18,865 nucleotides of DNA from an uncultured Eubacteriales bacterium (GCA_934503195.1 CAKSVM010000058.1:1-18865), one strand, 5' to 3'; positions 1 through 7,619 are shown, counted from the first letter of the stretch. Notes: a model not told the origin generated them from the sequence alone. Translations and numbers: made by a program.

Positions 1-71
<71 letters not shown>

Positions 72-82
72 GAAAAGAATCG

Positions 83-1066
83 TCAACCCAAGTCGTGGAA
101 GATGGGTTCTTCCTGAGGTTCGGGTTTTTCGTCTTTGTAGTATGGGTCGATCATGATTTCCTTGATTTTCGGGAAGGCGGCGTAGCAGGCCATGAAGGAG
201 CAGTCGGCGAAGAGGAGGACGAAGGGGATGATGATTCCGATCGGCAGGAAGACGAGGAGGAGCGTGTAGTTCAGAAGCACCATCGCGGCGATTCCGAGCG
301 TCGCCATAAAGTTGCGCTTGAAGCCGATTATCGAGAAAATAAGCGCGTTTTTCAGGATCTTGAAGATCGAGAGGTCGAAGGTGATCATAAGAAGATAAAT
401 GTAGAATCGCATCCAGAACCAGATCAGTGCCATGAAAATGCTTGCCCAGAACATGAAATTCATCACGCCGGACGAAACCGTGTTGTACGAAATGTTGAAA
501 TAGAAGAAGGTTATGTCGTAAACTACCAGCACCGACGCGATGAGGTCGATCGCGCCCATGATCAGTCCCTGCTTCCAGTTCCGCTTGATCGCGTACCAGA
601 AATCGTCCCACATGAAGATCGGCTCGCCTTTGATCATGTTACGAATGATGTAAGTTGTACCGATATTCACAAATCCGAATGTGAAAATCACAAGAAGTGA
701 CAGTCCCCACGCGATTTTCGTGAAGATTGTCTGGAATCCGATCTCGGCCTGAGTTCCGAACATACCAAAAAGTACCGCTGTGGCGGGCGATTTTGTGTGC
801 TTCAGAAGCCCGTAAACCGGCGCGAAAAGCTTGTACGCGGGCGCGAAGGAGTCACGGTCGAGATTTCCAGACAGTGCGAGCATCGCGAAAAGTATCGGGA
901 AATTTCCTAAAATGTAGAAAATATTCACCGTGACGAGGCGCGAGAACTTTGAGCCGAAATATTTGAAGAAATTTTTCAGATTCTTTGGGCCTTCCGGCTC
1001 CTTTTTCACGCCTTTTCCGTCGAGCGTGTAGTTGAAAAGTTTAATTTCTTTTCCGAATAATTTCAT
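83..1066 (-). CDS. DUF624 / YesL-like integral membrane protein
   Basis: The product is 327 residues. Its first 35 residues hold the hydrophilic N-terminus (FGKEIKLFNYTLDGKGV), followed by about six hydrophobic segments and an acidic tail. The segment GTTYIIRNMIKGEPIFMWDDF, with the charged RNWKQG stretch just after it, is typical of the DUF624 (YesL) family, membrane proteins often found with sugar ABC transporters and of unknown biochemical role. The frame stays open far upstream, but the start at 1066 is chosen because AAAGGAAG lies just before this ATG, and a longer product would run into the preceding gene in another frame. The ribosome-binding site overlaps the end of the SpoIIM-like gene 11 bases upstream, so the two probably share a transcript. 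No transporter genes are adjacent. Family assignment is fairly sure; function is unknown. Confidence 0.82.
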   Translation of the reverse strand: MKLFGKEIKLFNYTLDGKGVKKEPEGPKNLKNFFKYFGSKFSRLVTVNIFYILGNFPILFAMLALSGNLDRDSFAPAYKLFAPVYGLLKHTKSPATAVLFGMFGTQAEIGFQTIFTKIAWGLSLLVIFTFGFVNIGTTYIIRNMIKGEPIFMWDDFWYAIKRNWKQGLIMGAIDLIASVLVVYDITFFYFNISYNTVSSGVMNFMFWASIFMALIWFWMRFYIYLLMITFDLSIFKILKNALIFSIIGFKRNFMATLGIAAMVLLNYTLLLVFLPIGIIIPFVLLFADCSFMACYAAFPKIKEIMIDPYYKDEKPEPQEEPIFHDLG

Positions 1067-1077
1067 TTTACTTCCTT

Positions 1078-1686
1078 TCAGATGTAGACGTAAATGAGGA
1101 ACAGCATCAGGCAGACGTCCGCGAAAATCAGGCCGATTACGCGGAGAAAGACCAGAATGTAATTTTTTGTCTTTGCAGAGCGGAGCTTGGGACTCCGTTC
1201 GGGGTAAAAATGAATGAACGCTTCGGCCGCCATCACCGCGATCAGCATCGAAACCGCGAATTTCGCGCCGAGAAAGCAGATTGAATCGAGCACCAAGCCC
1301 GATTTCGACGAGAATTCGAGCATCGTAAGCGAAAATCCGAACAGAATTCCGCGCCATAACAGCAGAACCGCGCTGATTCCGCCAGTGAAAAGCGTGAATC
1401 CGCCGAGAAATATCGCGAACGCCGCGACCGCTTCGTTCAGAAAACAATCGAGAACCACCCGCAGTACGTCGAGCGGCGAGGAGCATTTGTAGAATAACGC
1501 CACAAAATAGCGTTCGATCAGCTTGTCGTAAAGCTCGCTTTCGCCGATTCCGAGCAGGCGATAGACCGCGCAGCCGAGAAATCCGCCGAAAATGAAGAGC
1601 GATGACGCCGCGAGAAGCAGAATTTTCCGGTCGTTTTTTCCGGAATGACCGTTCCGCGCGCCGGGTTTTTGCAGAAGTTCGTTCAT
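1078..1686 (-). CDS. SpoIIM-like membrane protein
   Basis: The product is 202 residues, strongly hydrophobic, with a short basic N-terminus, a first membrane segment near residues 25-45, a central pair around LGGFTLFTGG and LLLWRGILFGFSLTML, and two further C-terminal membrane helices. Its length, the helix layout and the RGILFGFS signature resemble stage II sporulation protein M (SpoIIM/DUF95), a sporulation membrane protein acting with SpoIIP and SpoIID in engulfment. The similarity is by eye and distant, so another small membrane family is possible. The ATG at 1686 is preferred over a GTG two codons upstream because GGAGG lies six bases before it, whereas it would abut the GTG directly. 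It is first in a two-gene unit with the DUF624 gene. I could not find a convincing promoter upstream. Confidence 0.6.
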   Translation of the reverse strand: MNELLQKPGARNGHSGKNDRKILLLAASSLFIFGGFLGCAVYRLLGIGESELYDKLIERYFVALFYKCSSPLDVLRVVLDCFLNEAVAAFAIFLGGFTLFTGGISAVLLLWRGILFGFSLTMLEFSSKSGLVLDSICFLGAKFAVSMLIAVMAAEAFIHFYPERSPKLRSAKTKNYILVFLRVIGLIFADVCLMLFLIYVYI

Positions 1687-1794
1687 TTCCACCCTCCGAA
1701 TTTTTTGGTACAGCCTATTCGGAAGGGGAAAAAATTATGACAGCGTGTCAGTACCTGAGAAACCTGTTTATTTTTTTGTATGCTGTCAGTCGGC

Positions 1795-1814
1795 GGGAGG
1801 TGCAAGCACCTCCC
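1795..1814. repeat. Short perfect palindrome
   Basis: GGGAGGTGC and its exact complement GCACCTCCC are separated by AA, followed by CCTACAG. Short GC-rich palindromes ending in CCCTAC are common dispersed repeats in clostridial genomes as I remember them. No T-tract follows on either strand, so it is not a standard terminator. Confidence 0.6.
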
Positions 1815-1937
1815 CTACAGATGAGGGCTAAATTTCATCGCGCCTTTTTTCAAACGACTACCTCAAATTTCACCCGAACGTAAAAGCGAACGCCTGAAAA
1901 ATACCAGCGTATAAAGCTTTAGGGAAAGGGTGGGGGT

Positions 1938-1985
1938 CCGTGGGAGGGGAAACCTCTTTCTCGAAAGAGGTTTCTCCTCCCACGG
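1938..1985. repeat. Long near-perfect hairpin downstream of proC
   Basis: Outer arms CCGTGGGAGG / CCTCCCACGG (1938-1947, 1976-1985) and inner arms AAACCTCTTT / AAAGAGGTTT pair through a two-base G-C/G-U step around a CTCG loop, giving about 22 base pairs. It ends six bases from the proC stop codon. There is no run of T after it on the minus strand, so it could be a weak terminator, an mRNA 3'-end stabiliser or a dispersed repeat. Confidence 0.75.
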
Positions 1986-1990
1986 GAGCA

Positions 1991-2800
1991 TTATTCCAGC
2001 TCTCGTGCCATTTCCTCGGCGCGGGCGGTGCAGGCGCGCATGGCGGCATCGATTGTGGAGGCGACGTCGGCTTCGAAGAGAACCTCCATTGCCTTTTCGG
2101 TCGTGCCCTTGGGGGAGGTCACGGCGCGGATCAGCTCTTCGGGGGTCTTGCCCGAGCGCATCAGCATCTCGGCCGAGCCGATCACAGTCTTGCAGACCGC
2201 CTCGACGATGTTGTCGCAGTCGAGTCCCTGCGCGCGCGCCGACTTCACCATCGCGTCGATGAAATAGTAGAAATAAGCCGGCGAACTGCCGTTTACGCTG
2301 ATTATCGCGTTCATTTTGTCCTCGTCGAGCTTCAGAACCATTCCCGACGACTCGAAGACCGACGCCGCGAAATCAAACTGCTCGTCGGTAACCTTCGCGT
2401 TGCGCGCGAGCGCGGAAACTCCGAGTCCGATCTGGAGCGGCGTGTTCGGCATCACGCGGACGACCGCGATTTCGCGTCCGAGCCGCTTTTCGATGATCGA
2501 CGTCGAAACGCCCGCGCAGATCGAAATGAAGCATTTTCCGTCAAGATCCGCGTTCTTTAACTCGCCGAGAACCTCCGGGAGATTCTGCGGCTTTACCGAT
2601 AAAAGTATGTAGTCCGCGCCGTTTACCGCGTCGGTCAGCGACGAGGCCGGGTACGCGCCTTTTTCGGCGAACGGCGCGAGCTTGCCTTCCTGACGGTCGA
2701 AAAGACGCAGATCCGACGCCTTTCCGAGTCCTGAATTCAGAATTCCGCCGATGATCGCCGACGCCATGTTGCCAACGCCCAGTACTGCCAGTTTTTTCAT
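1991..2800 (-). CDS. proC: Pyrroline-5-carboxylate reductase
   Basis: The 269-residue product reduces 1-pyrroline-5-carboxylate to L-proline with NAD(P)H, the last step of proline synthesis, in the cytoplasm. The N-terminal Rossmann motif GVGNMA (residues 8-13) binds the nucleotide. SVKPQ, ICAGVST and RVMPNTP are classic family motifs, and the C-terminal substrate and dimer region shows NGSSPAYFYYFIDAM and VTSPKGTT (most homologues have TSPGGTT). Length is normal for the family. ATG at 2800 follows AAGGCAAGG. It lies 27 bases behind the phosphodiesterase-like gene, most likely in the same transcript, with the long hairpin at 1938-1985 just after its stop. Confidence 0.96.
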   Translation of the reverse strand: MKKLAVLGVGNMASAIIGGILNSGLGKASDLRLFDRQEGKLAPFAEKGAYPASSLTDAVNGADYILLSVKPQNLPEVLGELKNADLDGKCFISICAGVSTSIIEKRLGREIAVVRVMPNTPLQIGLGVSALARNAKVTDEQFDFAASVFESSGMVLKLDEDKMNAIISVNGSSPAYFYYFIDAMVKSARAQGLDCDNIVEAVCKTVIGSAEMLMRSGKTPEELIRAVTSPKGTTEKAMEVLFEADVASTIDAAMRACTARAEEMARELE

Positions 2801-2827
2801 TTTTTGCCTTGCCTTTCAGATTGCCGG

Positions 2828-3652
2828 TTACTTTCTTCCGGTCTTTTCGAGATAATTTTTGAGCGGGAGCACCCAGTCGGTCTGAATGATGTCGAAATTG
2901 TCCGCGCACCAGCCCCAGCCGTATTCCGGATTTCCGGAAAGCGCGGTGTCGTCGTTGTGTCCTGCCGAGAGAATTTCTTTGTAATTGTAAACTATCGTGT
3001 TGACCCAGCAGAGCTTGCCGTCCGCGCGGAGAAGCTCGCGGTATTCGGGCGTTCCGACGCCGCTCTTTTCGTCGTCGAAGAGAAGCTCTGTGCCGACGTA
3101 GTTGATTTCGCGGGATTTCAGCATCTCGTGGACGCCGTTGTCGGCGCGGATGACCGGGAGAAACGCGATGTCGGGCGCGTATTTTTCGATGATCGCCAGA
3201 CTCTTTTCGACCGGGGCGCACTTTAGAACGATCTGATCCTTCATGTCGTGACGCTTGATCTTTTCGATGATCAGCGCGGGATTGTCGCCGAATTTGTCGA
3301 CGTTTATAAAACAGCGTCCCTTAAGATGTTCGAGAACCTCGTCAAGCGTGTTGAGTCCGATCGCGGTCGGCGCGCGGTCGTAGTTCACGTAGCGGAGTTC
3401 CTTTATCTCGGCCGCGTTCATTTTACGTATGTCGATATCGCGTCCGAGCTGCGCGCGCTCCATGCAGGGATGGAAGATGAAAAGCTCGTCGTCGGCCGAC
3501 TTTGTGACGTCGATTTCAACCATGTCGGCTCCCTGAGAGAGCGCGATGTCGTAGGCGATCGTGTTGTTGCAGGGGATATTTCCGCCCCAGATGCCGCGGT
3601 GAGCGCAGATTATCGTATGATCCTTCGCGGATTCGGTGAGATTAAATTTCAT
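2828..3652 (-). CDS. Glycerophosphodiester phosphodiesterase-family protein
   Basis: The product is 274 residues with the GDPD TIM-barrel signature: CAHRG near residue 18 (catalytic His-Arg), NNTIAYDIA, then ADMVEIDVTKSADDELFIFHP, which supplies the metal-binding Glu and Asp and the second His. The usual HD is HP here. NVDKF gives the Lys found at the fourth strand. Family members cleave glycerophosphodiesters to glycerol-3-phosphate plus an alcohol; the substrate cannot be told from sequence, and the HP change means a related phosphodiester is possible. The frame opens upstream at 3712, but ATG 3652 is preceded by GAGGT, and the upstream start would lie inside the promoter, so 3652 is preferred. 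There is no signal peptide, suggesting cytoplasmic action. It leads a transcript with proC. Confidence 0.85.
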   Translation of the reverse strand: MKFNLTESAKDHTIICAHRGIWGGNIPCNNTIAYDIALSQGADMVEIDVTKSADDELFIFHPCMERAQLGRDIDIRKMNAAEIKELRYVNYDRAPTAIGLNTLDEVLEHLKGRCFINVDKFGDNPALIIEKIKRHDMKDQIVLKCAPVEKSLAIIEKYAPDIAFLPVIRADNGVHEMLKSREINYVGTELLFDDEKSGVGTPEYRELLRADGKLCWVNTIVYNYKEILSAGHNDDTALSGNPEYGWGWCADNFDIIQTDWVLPLKNYLEKTGRK

Positions 3653-3683
3653 TAAATTGTACCTCGATATATTATATAATGAT

Positions 3684-3712
3684 ATTTTACCACGTAACGC
3701 GGCATTTTTCAA
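3684..3712 (-). promoter_or_regulatory. Sigma-A promoter of the phosphodiesterase-proC unit
   Basis: On the minus strand TTGAAA (3707-3712) and TAAAAT (3684-3689) are separated by exactly 17 bases. A TATAAT also occurs a few bases downstream and could serve as an alternative -10. The start codon is about 30 bases further on. Confidence 0.65.
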
Positions 3713-3758
3713 GGTTTATGGCACATTATTTACAAAAAAATAAATTTTCGGGGGGGCG

Positions 3759-3787
3759 GCATTTTCGCGGCGGGCGGGGCATATAAT
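3759..3787 (+). promoter_or_regulatory. Sigma-E-like promoter of sipL
   Basis: GCATTTT (3759-3765) and CATATAAT (3780-3787) are 14 bases apart. From knowledge of sporulating Firmicutes, the sigma-E consensus is KMATATT, 14-15 bases, CATACAMT: six of seven and seven of eight positions match. The target gene is a spore-coat morphogenetic protein, and sipL is in the sigma-E regulon in C. difficile. CATATAAT also contains a sigma-A-like TATAAT, but no -35 TTGACA is present. Confidence 0.6.
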
Positions 3788-3815
3788 CGAATCGTCAAGA
3801 GAGGAAGGTGTTCTG

Positions 3816-5369
3816 ATGGACAAGATACAGAAAACGATTTTCGAGGGCGCGATTCCGTGCGAGCTTTCGGGCGAGTTCATCCTCCCCGATACCTACCCCG
3901 ACGTGAAGAAAATCCTCCGCGTCAGGGCGCGCCCGGTGCAGATCGGGCAGTATATCGGCGGCGGAGGTTTCGAGTTCAACGGCGCGGTTGATTACATAGT
4001 CGTCTTTTCGGCCGACGGCGATCCGGTCGAGACGCTGCATTCGGTGCATTTCGCGTCGGATTACAAGGGCGGCGTTTCGCCCGAGGGGATCGGCGAAAAA
4101 ACGACCGTCGTCTGCGAGCCGCGGATCTCAGCGGTGACAGCGAGACTTTCGAATCCGCGGAAAATCAGCCTGAGATCGACCGTTACGACCGATGTAAAGC
4201 TCCTTTGTGAGGCTTCGACGAAGCCGAAAGTCGAACCAGATCCCGACGCGCCGCTCGAAAAGCTCACCGAAACTACACCGACACTCGTCGAGTATTCGTT
4301 CCTCGCCGACCACGTGAAGCTCTCGGAAAATCTCGAACCCGACCCGTCACAGCCGGCGATCGACGCGATAATCACCTGCGACGCCGAGATAAATTTCCAC
4401 GAGGTCAAGCCGCAGAAATCCGACGAGGGACTTTCGGCGTCGATCAAGGGCGAGGCGGTCATCGACTGCGTTTACAAGGCGCAGACCGAGCCGGGCGATT
4501 ACCGCAGCTTCACGCGGAAAATCCCGCTTTCGCTCGTCGTCGGCGCGGACGAATACGCGGGGCTTTTCGAGGGGGCGGTTCCGGGGACGCTGATCATGTC
4601 GGCGGCCGGTGTTCCGACCGAGATAAACGCGTCGGTCGGCGAGAATTCGTACGGCGAGCGGCGGGTGCTCGAACTCGATCTGGCGTTCGACGTGAATCTG
4701 ACGCTTTACGCGGAAAACGAAACGACGCTGACGCTCGACGCCTATTCGGTCGACCGCGACAGCGAATGCGGATCTGAACGGCTCGACATCATCCGGCTGG
4801 GGAAGCAGATTTTCTCGAATTTCTCGGTCAACGAGAGCGTCGGGCGCGAGGAAGTCGGGATCGCGGATCCTGAAAGGCAGTGGATCGTCGTCGACAGTCA
4901 GGCCGACGTTGTGATCGATTCGGCACGGATTGAGCGCGGGCGGGCGCAGATGAGCGGAACGGCGACGGTGTCGGCGATCATCGCCTCGGAGCACGAATTC
5001 GCGCCGCTAGACTTCAAGGTTCCGGTGAAATGCGAGCTTGGAGTCGGTGAACTGCGCGAGCCGATCGCCTTTGCCTGCGAGAGCGGGGCGTGCGATCTGA
5101 GGGTTCGGATCGACGGGACGAGAGTTTCGTGCGATTTTGAAGTGACGCTTTCAGCCGTGTTCTTCGGGCTTTCTCGGCGCGATGTCGTAGGATCGGTGAC
5201 GCTCAGCGGCGAGAAGATCACAAGGTCTGACGATCCGTCGGAGATAGTCCTCTGCTATCCGGCGGAGGGCGAGGGACTCTGGCAGGTGGCGAAGCGTTAC
5301 AAGTCGACTATGGCCGCGCTTGAGGCGGCAAACCCCGGATCTGACGGGAAGGTCATAAAGATAATGTGA
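3816..5369 (+). CDS. sipL: SipL-like spore-coat morphogenetic protein (SPOCS/DUF3794, LysM)
   Basis: The product is 517 residues without signal peptide or membrane segment. The first 80 residues carry ILPDTYPDVKKILRV, the entry motif of SPOCS/DUF3794 beta-sandwich repeats. A second SPOCS-like unit lies around residues 195-300 (GEAVIDCVYKA), and a third around 340-410 (IVVDSQADVVIDSA). The last 45 residues are LysM-like: a GEGLWQVAKRY core, then AALEAANPG. In C. difficile, SipL joins the SpoIVA basement layer around the forespore through its LysM domain; the same architecture supports that role here. ATG 3816 follows GAGGAAGG. The promoter looks sigma-E dependent, fitting mother-cell expression. 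A bidirectional terminator follows the stop, and the stop codon lies inside a copy of the dispersed motif. Confidence 0.85.
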   Translation: MDKIQKTIFEGAIPCELSGEFILPDTYPDVKKILRVRARPVQIGQYIGGGGFEFNGAVDYIVVFSADGDPVETLHSVHFASDYKGGVSPEGIGEKTTVVCEPRISAVTARLSNPRKISLRSTVTTDVKLLCEASTKPKVEPDPDAPLEKLTETTPTLVEYSFLADHVKLSENLEPDPSQPAIDAIITCDAEINFHEVKPQKSDEGLSASIKGEAVIDCVYKAQTEPGDYRSFTRKIPLSLVVGADEYAGLFEGAVPGTLIMSAAGVPTEINASVGENSYGERRVLELDLAFDVNLTLYAENETTLTLDAYSVDRDSECGSERLDIIRLGKQIFSNFSVNESVGREEVGIADPERQWIVVDSQADVVIDSARIERGRAQMSGTATVSAIIASEHEFAPLDFKVPVKCELGVGELREPIAFACESGACDLRVRIDGTRVSCDFEVTLSAVFFGLSRRDVVGSVTLSGEKITRSDDPSEIVLCYPAEGEGLWQVAKRYKSTMAALEAANPGSDGKVIKIM

Positions 5370-5384
5370 CCGATCACGGCCTGA
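5365..5384 (+). repeat. Dispersed polar motif, copy on the sipL stop codon
   Basis: Exact TGTGACCGAT core followed by CACGGCCTGA. The TGA of the core is the stop codon of sipL (5367-5369). The CTGA tail sits at the same offset as in the intergenic copies further right. Confidence 0.85.
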
Positions 5385-5392
5385 TTCCGAAG

Positions 5393-5422
5393 AAAACCGC
5401 GGAGGGTAACCTCCGCGGTTTT
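5393..5422. terminator. Bidirectional terminator between sipL and the araC pseudogene
   Basis: A 13-base-pair perfect stem, AAAACCGCGGAGG with its complement, closes on a GTAA loop. T4 ends the stem on both strands. It lies between two convergent genes and can serve both. Confidence 0.9.
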
Positions 5423-5429
5423 ACATTTG

Positions 5430-6233
5430 TCAGTATCGGTAATTCGGCTCTTCGCCGAAATCTTTCTTGCGGTAGCTCGACGGCGTTTTGTGCGTGTAAC
5501 GCTTGAACATCCGCCGGAAATAGGCCGTCGAGTCGAATCCGGTCACGACGCTGACCTCTTCGACGCTCATTTCGCGGTTTTCCGAGAGCATCCGCTCGGC
5601 CACCGCGATCGCCGAACGGTTCTTGAACTCAATCGCCGTCATCCCGATTTCGGCCTTGAAAAGATGCTGGAAGTAGGATCGGCTCAGTCCGCATTCTGTC
5701 GCGATCTCGTCGATTGTGAGTCGTTTTGTGCAATTCTCCTAGATGAACCGCCGCGCTTTCTGAATCGCCTCCGAGATTTCGGGCAGCTCATCCGGCGCGA
5801 GCATACGGTAAACTTCGTCGACAATTCCGTAGAATTTTGACAGGATTTGCAGAGATTCGCCCTCGTTTTCGAAATTTTTGACCAGATACCAGAAATCCTC
5901 GTCCAGCCTGTCGTTCGTCTTCACAATCTGCTGTGAGAAACATTTGCTGAAGGGATTTCCCATCGGTGGGAACGTAAAGTGCAATATGTTCATTCCGCTG
6001 ATCGGCTTTCCGGTCCATTCCATGTAGTATTTCGTCCCGATCGGGGTGAAGACGAGGTCGCCCTTGCGCGCCGCGAGCGTCGTTTTTTCGCTCACGAACA
6101 GCACCTCGCCCGAAAAAATCTGGCAGACGCTGCACATTTTCCGCGGCTGCGTCCGGTAATCGTGGATGATTCCGTCGCGGTTGACGTAGGTGTACGCGCC
6201 GAGAACCGTGAACTGTCTTCCGCAGATGTTCAT
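5430..6233 (-). pseudogene. AraC-family regulator broken by one amber codon
   Basis: The frame reads as an AraC-type regulator of about 267 residues apart from a single in-frame TAG at 5739-5741. The N-terminal part (from MNICGRQFTVLG) is a cupin-type sensor with ARKGDLVFTPIG and NILHFTFPP. After the amber codon, the same frame continues ENCTKRLTIDEIATECGLS and RSYFQHLFKAEIG, then a second helix-turn-helix (VTGFDSTAYFRRMFKRY, TPSSYRKK), exactly as a complete family member would. The residue lost is probably a Glu (GAG to TAG) in the linker RFI-x-ENC. ATG 6233 follows AAAGGAGA. A consensus sigma-A promoter remains intact, suggesting a recent break. Alternatives are a sequencing error or amber suppression. 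It would have controlled the divergent binding-protein gene. Confidence 0.85.
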
Positions 6234-6280
6234 TTTCTGTTCTCCTTTCGAAAAAAAGCACAATTGTTCCTCTTTATAGT

Positions 6281-6309
6281 ATTATACTGTATTTTATTTT
6301 CTTTGTCAA
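6281..6309 (-). promoter_or_regulatory. Consensus sigma-A promoter of the araC pseudogene
   Basis: On the minus strand TTGACA (6304-6309), a 17-base spacer and TATAAT (6281-6286): both hexamers are perfect. It stands back to back with the promoter of the binding-protein gene. Confidence 0.85.
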
Positions 6310-6311
6310 TA

Positions 6312-6320
6312 TGGTATAAT
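6312..6320 (+). promoter_or_regulatory. Extended -10 promoter of the binding-protein gene
   Basis: TGGTATAAT is a perfect extended -10 element; no good -35 hexamer is present 17 bases upstream, which is usual for this class. It begins three bases from the -35 box of the divergent promoter, so the two compete for polymerase. Confidence 0.6.
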
Positions 6321-6356
6321 AAATTTGCAAATATTTTTCTGAAAGGAATTTTTACA

Positions 6357-7436
6357 ATGAAAAATCGAATCACAGCGGCACTCCTCGCGCTCCTGATGCT
6401 GGCGGCGACCTCCTGCGGCTCCGAAACGGCCGGCGGCGAGTCGATTTCGGGCGAAACGACGACCTTTGCGCCCGAAACCGAGCGCACCGACGGTCTTCCC
6501 GACAAGAAAATGGACGGTTTCACGCTGAATCTCCTCCACCACGACAACACATGGCTCACGTGGGCGAAAATCGACCTCACGGCCGACGAGGAAAACGGCG
6601 ATCTGATCAACGATGCCATCCACAAGCGCAACTCCTATATCGAAGATCGTTTTGACTGCAAACTGAATATCGTAGGCGTCCCACAGGTGTCGGAAGTCTT
6701 CCGCGAGTCGGTGCTCTCGGGCGACGGCGAGATCAAGCCGCTCGACGACCGTAAAGGCGTCACCGGACAGCTCCGCGGATACTACAACATGCTGATGAGC
6801 GGCGCGAACGTGAAATATTTCGAGATGGACAAGGACAATTACCCATATTTCGCGCTCGCCGAAAACGAGTCCTCGATAAATTTTGTCCAACATCTGCTTG
6901 ATCTCGCAAACAGCGAGCCGGACGTTTTCATGCACGACGACACGACCGATGTGTGGAGTCCGATGGTCACGCTTGAGTTCAAGGACGAGGGTTCGCTCTT
7001 CACCTACGACCACATAAACTCGATCCAGACTCTGCGCGATATGAAGGATGATTTCGGCATTTTGCCGGCTCCGAAGCGCGATGAGGCGCAGGATAAGTAC
7101 TATTCGTACACAAATATCGGTGAAATCGCGACGCTTCCGCGAAATTTCGATATGTCGCGCACCGAAAATGTCGGCATGATTCTTGAGGCGATGTGCTTCA
7201 ATTCGCAGGAAAATCTCGTTCCGACCTACAAAAAAGTCGTCGTTCAGACCAAGTCGACGCGTGACGACGAGTCGATCGGGATGCTCGATTACGTCTTCGA
7301 CGGGATAAGTTTTGACTATGGCATGGTCGTCCTCGCGAACACGACGGCGAACATTCTCGCGCAGAATGTGCTTCGTCCGAAGTCGACGACGCTCGTTTCG
7401 ACGCTGACCTCGATGAAGTCATCGCTCGATTCGTAG
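6357..7436 (+). CDS. Sugar-type extracellular binding lipoprotein, internally deleted
   Basis: The 359-residue product starts with a lipoprotein signal (MKNRITAALLALLMLAATSC; Cys20 is the likely lipidated residue), a Ser/Thr-rich linker, then DGFTLNLLHHDN and DAIHKRNSYIEDRFDCKLNI, the entry region of large clostridial solute-binding proteins of ABC transporters. The C-terminal half (DFGILPAPKRDEAQDKYYSY, TENVGMILEAMCF) is the usual second lobe. From memory of this family, about 100 residues expected after ESVLSGD are missing: the text jumps from GEIKPLDDRKG to GYYNMLMSGAN. The gene also ends on TAG, after which the same frame reads twelve more family-like residues (IVSIIEAAKEMP) before TGA. 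ATG 6357 follows GAAAGG. No permease genes are adjacent. It may well be a pseudogene decaying with its divergent regulator. Confidence 0.75.
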   Translation: MKNRITAALLALLMLAATSCGSETAGGESISGETTTFAPETERTDGLPDKKMDGFTLNLLHHDNTWLTWAKIDLTADEENGDLINDAIHKRNSYIEDRFDCKLNIVGVPQVSEVFRESVLSGDGEIKPLDDRKGVTGQLRGYYNMLMSGANVKYFEMDKDNYPYFALAENESSINFVQHLLDLANSEPDVFMHDDTTDVWSPMVTLEFKDEGSLFTYDHINSIQTLRDMKDDFGILPAPKRDEAQDKYYSYTNIGEIATLPRNFDMSRTENVGMILEAMCFNSQENLVPTYKKVVVQTKSTRDDESIGMLDYVFDGISFDYGMVVLANTTANILAQNVLRPKSTTLVSTLTSMKSSLDS

Positions 7437-7478
7437 ATCGTAAGCATAATCGAGGCCGCGAAGGAAATGCCGTGAAAA

Positions 7479-7619
7479 TGTGACCGATCACGTTCTTCAT
7501 ATGTGACTGATCAGATACTGAAAGCCAGCGTCCGTTCCTGACAGAACGGACGCTGGCTTTATTTTATGTGAACGATTCGAGCCTGATCCGGATTTTTAAC
7601 GTGACCGATTCTCACTCGC
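7479..7619 (+). repeat. Cluster of four dispersed-motif copies
   Basis: Copies at 7479 (exact core), 7502 (TGTGACTGAT), 7567 (TGTGAACGAT) and 7600 (CGTGACCGAT), all in the same orientation, lie within 141 bases. Two precede and two follow the terminator stem at 7521-7560. The copies at 7502 and 7567 keep the CTGA tail. The last copy's variable part runs into the pyrB stop codon. Confidence 0.8.
7521..7560. terminator. Terminator shared by the binding-protein gene and pyrB
   Basis: A 17-base-pair perfect stem, AAAGCCAGCGTCCGTTC with its complement, closes on CTGACA; T-rich sequence (ATTTTATG) follows on the plus strand. The two genes converge here, so both may use it. Confidence 0.88.

Larger units (their letters stand above)
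1687..1990. other. Gene-free 304-base interval with two palindromes
   Basis: This stretch lies between the start of the SpoIIM-like gene and the end of proC. I see no credible gene in it. It holds a short palindrome (1795-1814), a long hairpin (1938-1985) and AT-rich filler. No good sigma-A promoter is visible for the SpoIIM-like gene. Confidence 0.7.

Noticed and set aside
95..700. Long plus-strand open frame opposite the DUF624 gene
   Set aside because: It encodes a highly charged, low-complexity peptide in antisense to a clear membrane-protein gene and has no ribosome-binding site.
5365..5384. A CRP-type operator (TGTGA-N6-TCACA) for the dispersed motif
   Set aside because: Only two copies have a TCAC after the core, the spacing is wrong and the overall consensus is not palindromic.
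5739..5741. General reassignment of TAG to an amino acid in this organism
   Set aside because: The TetR gene ends in TAG at its expected length and reading through would run into antisense of the AraC gene; two in-frame TAGs in one decaying locus are better explained by mutation.
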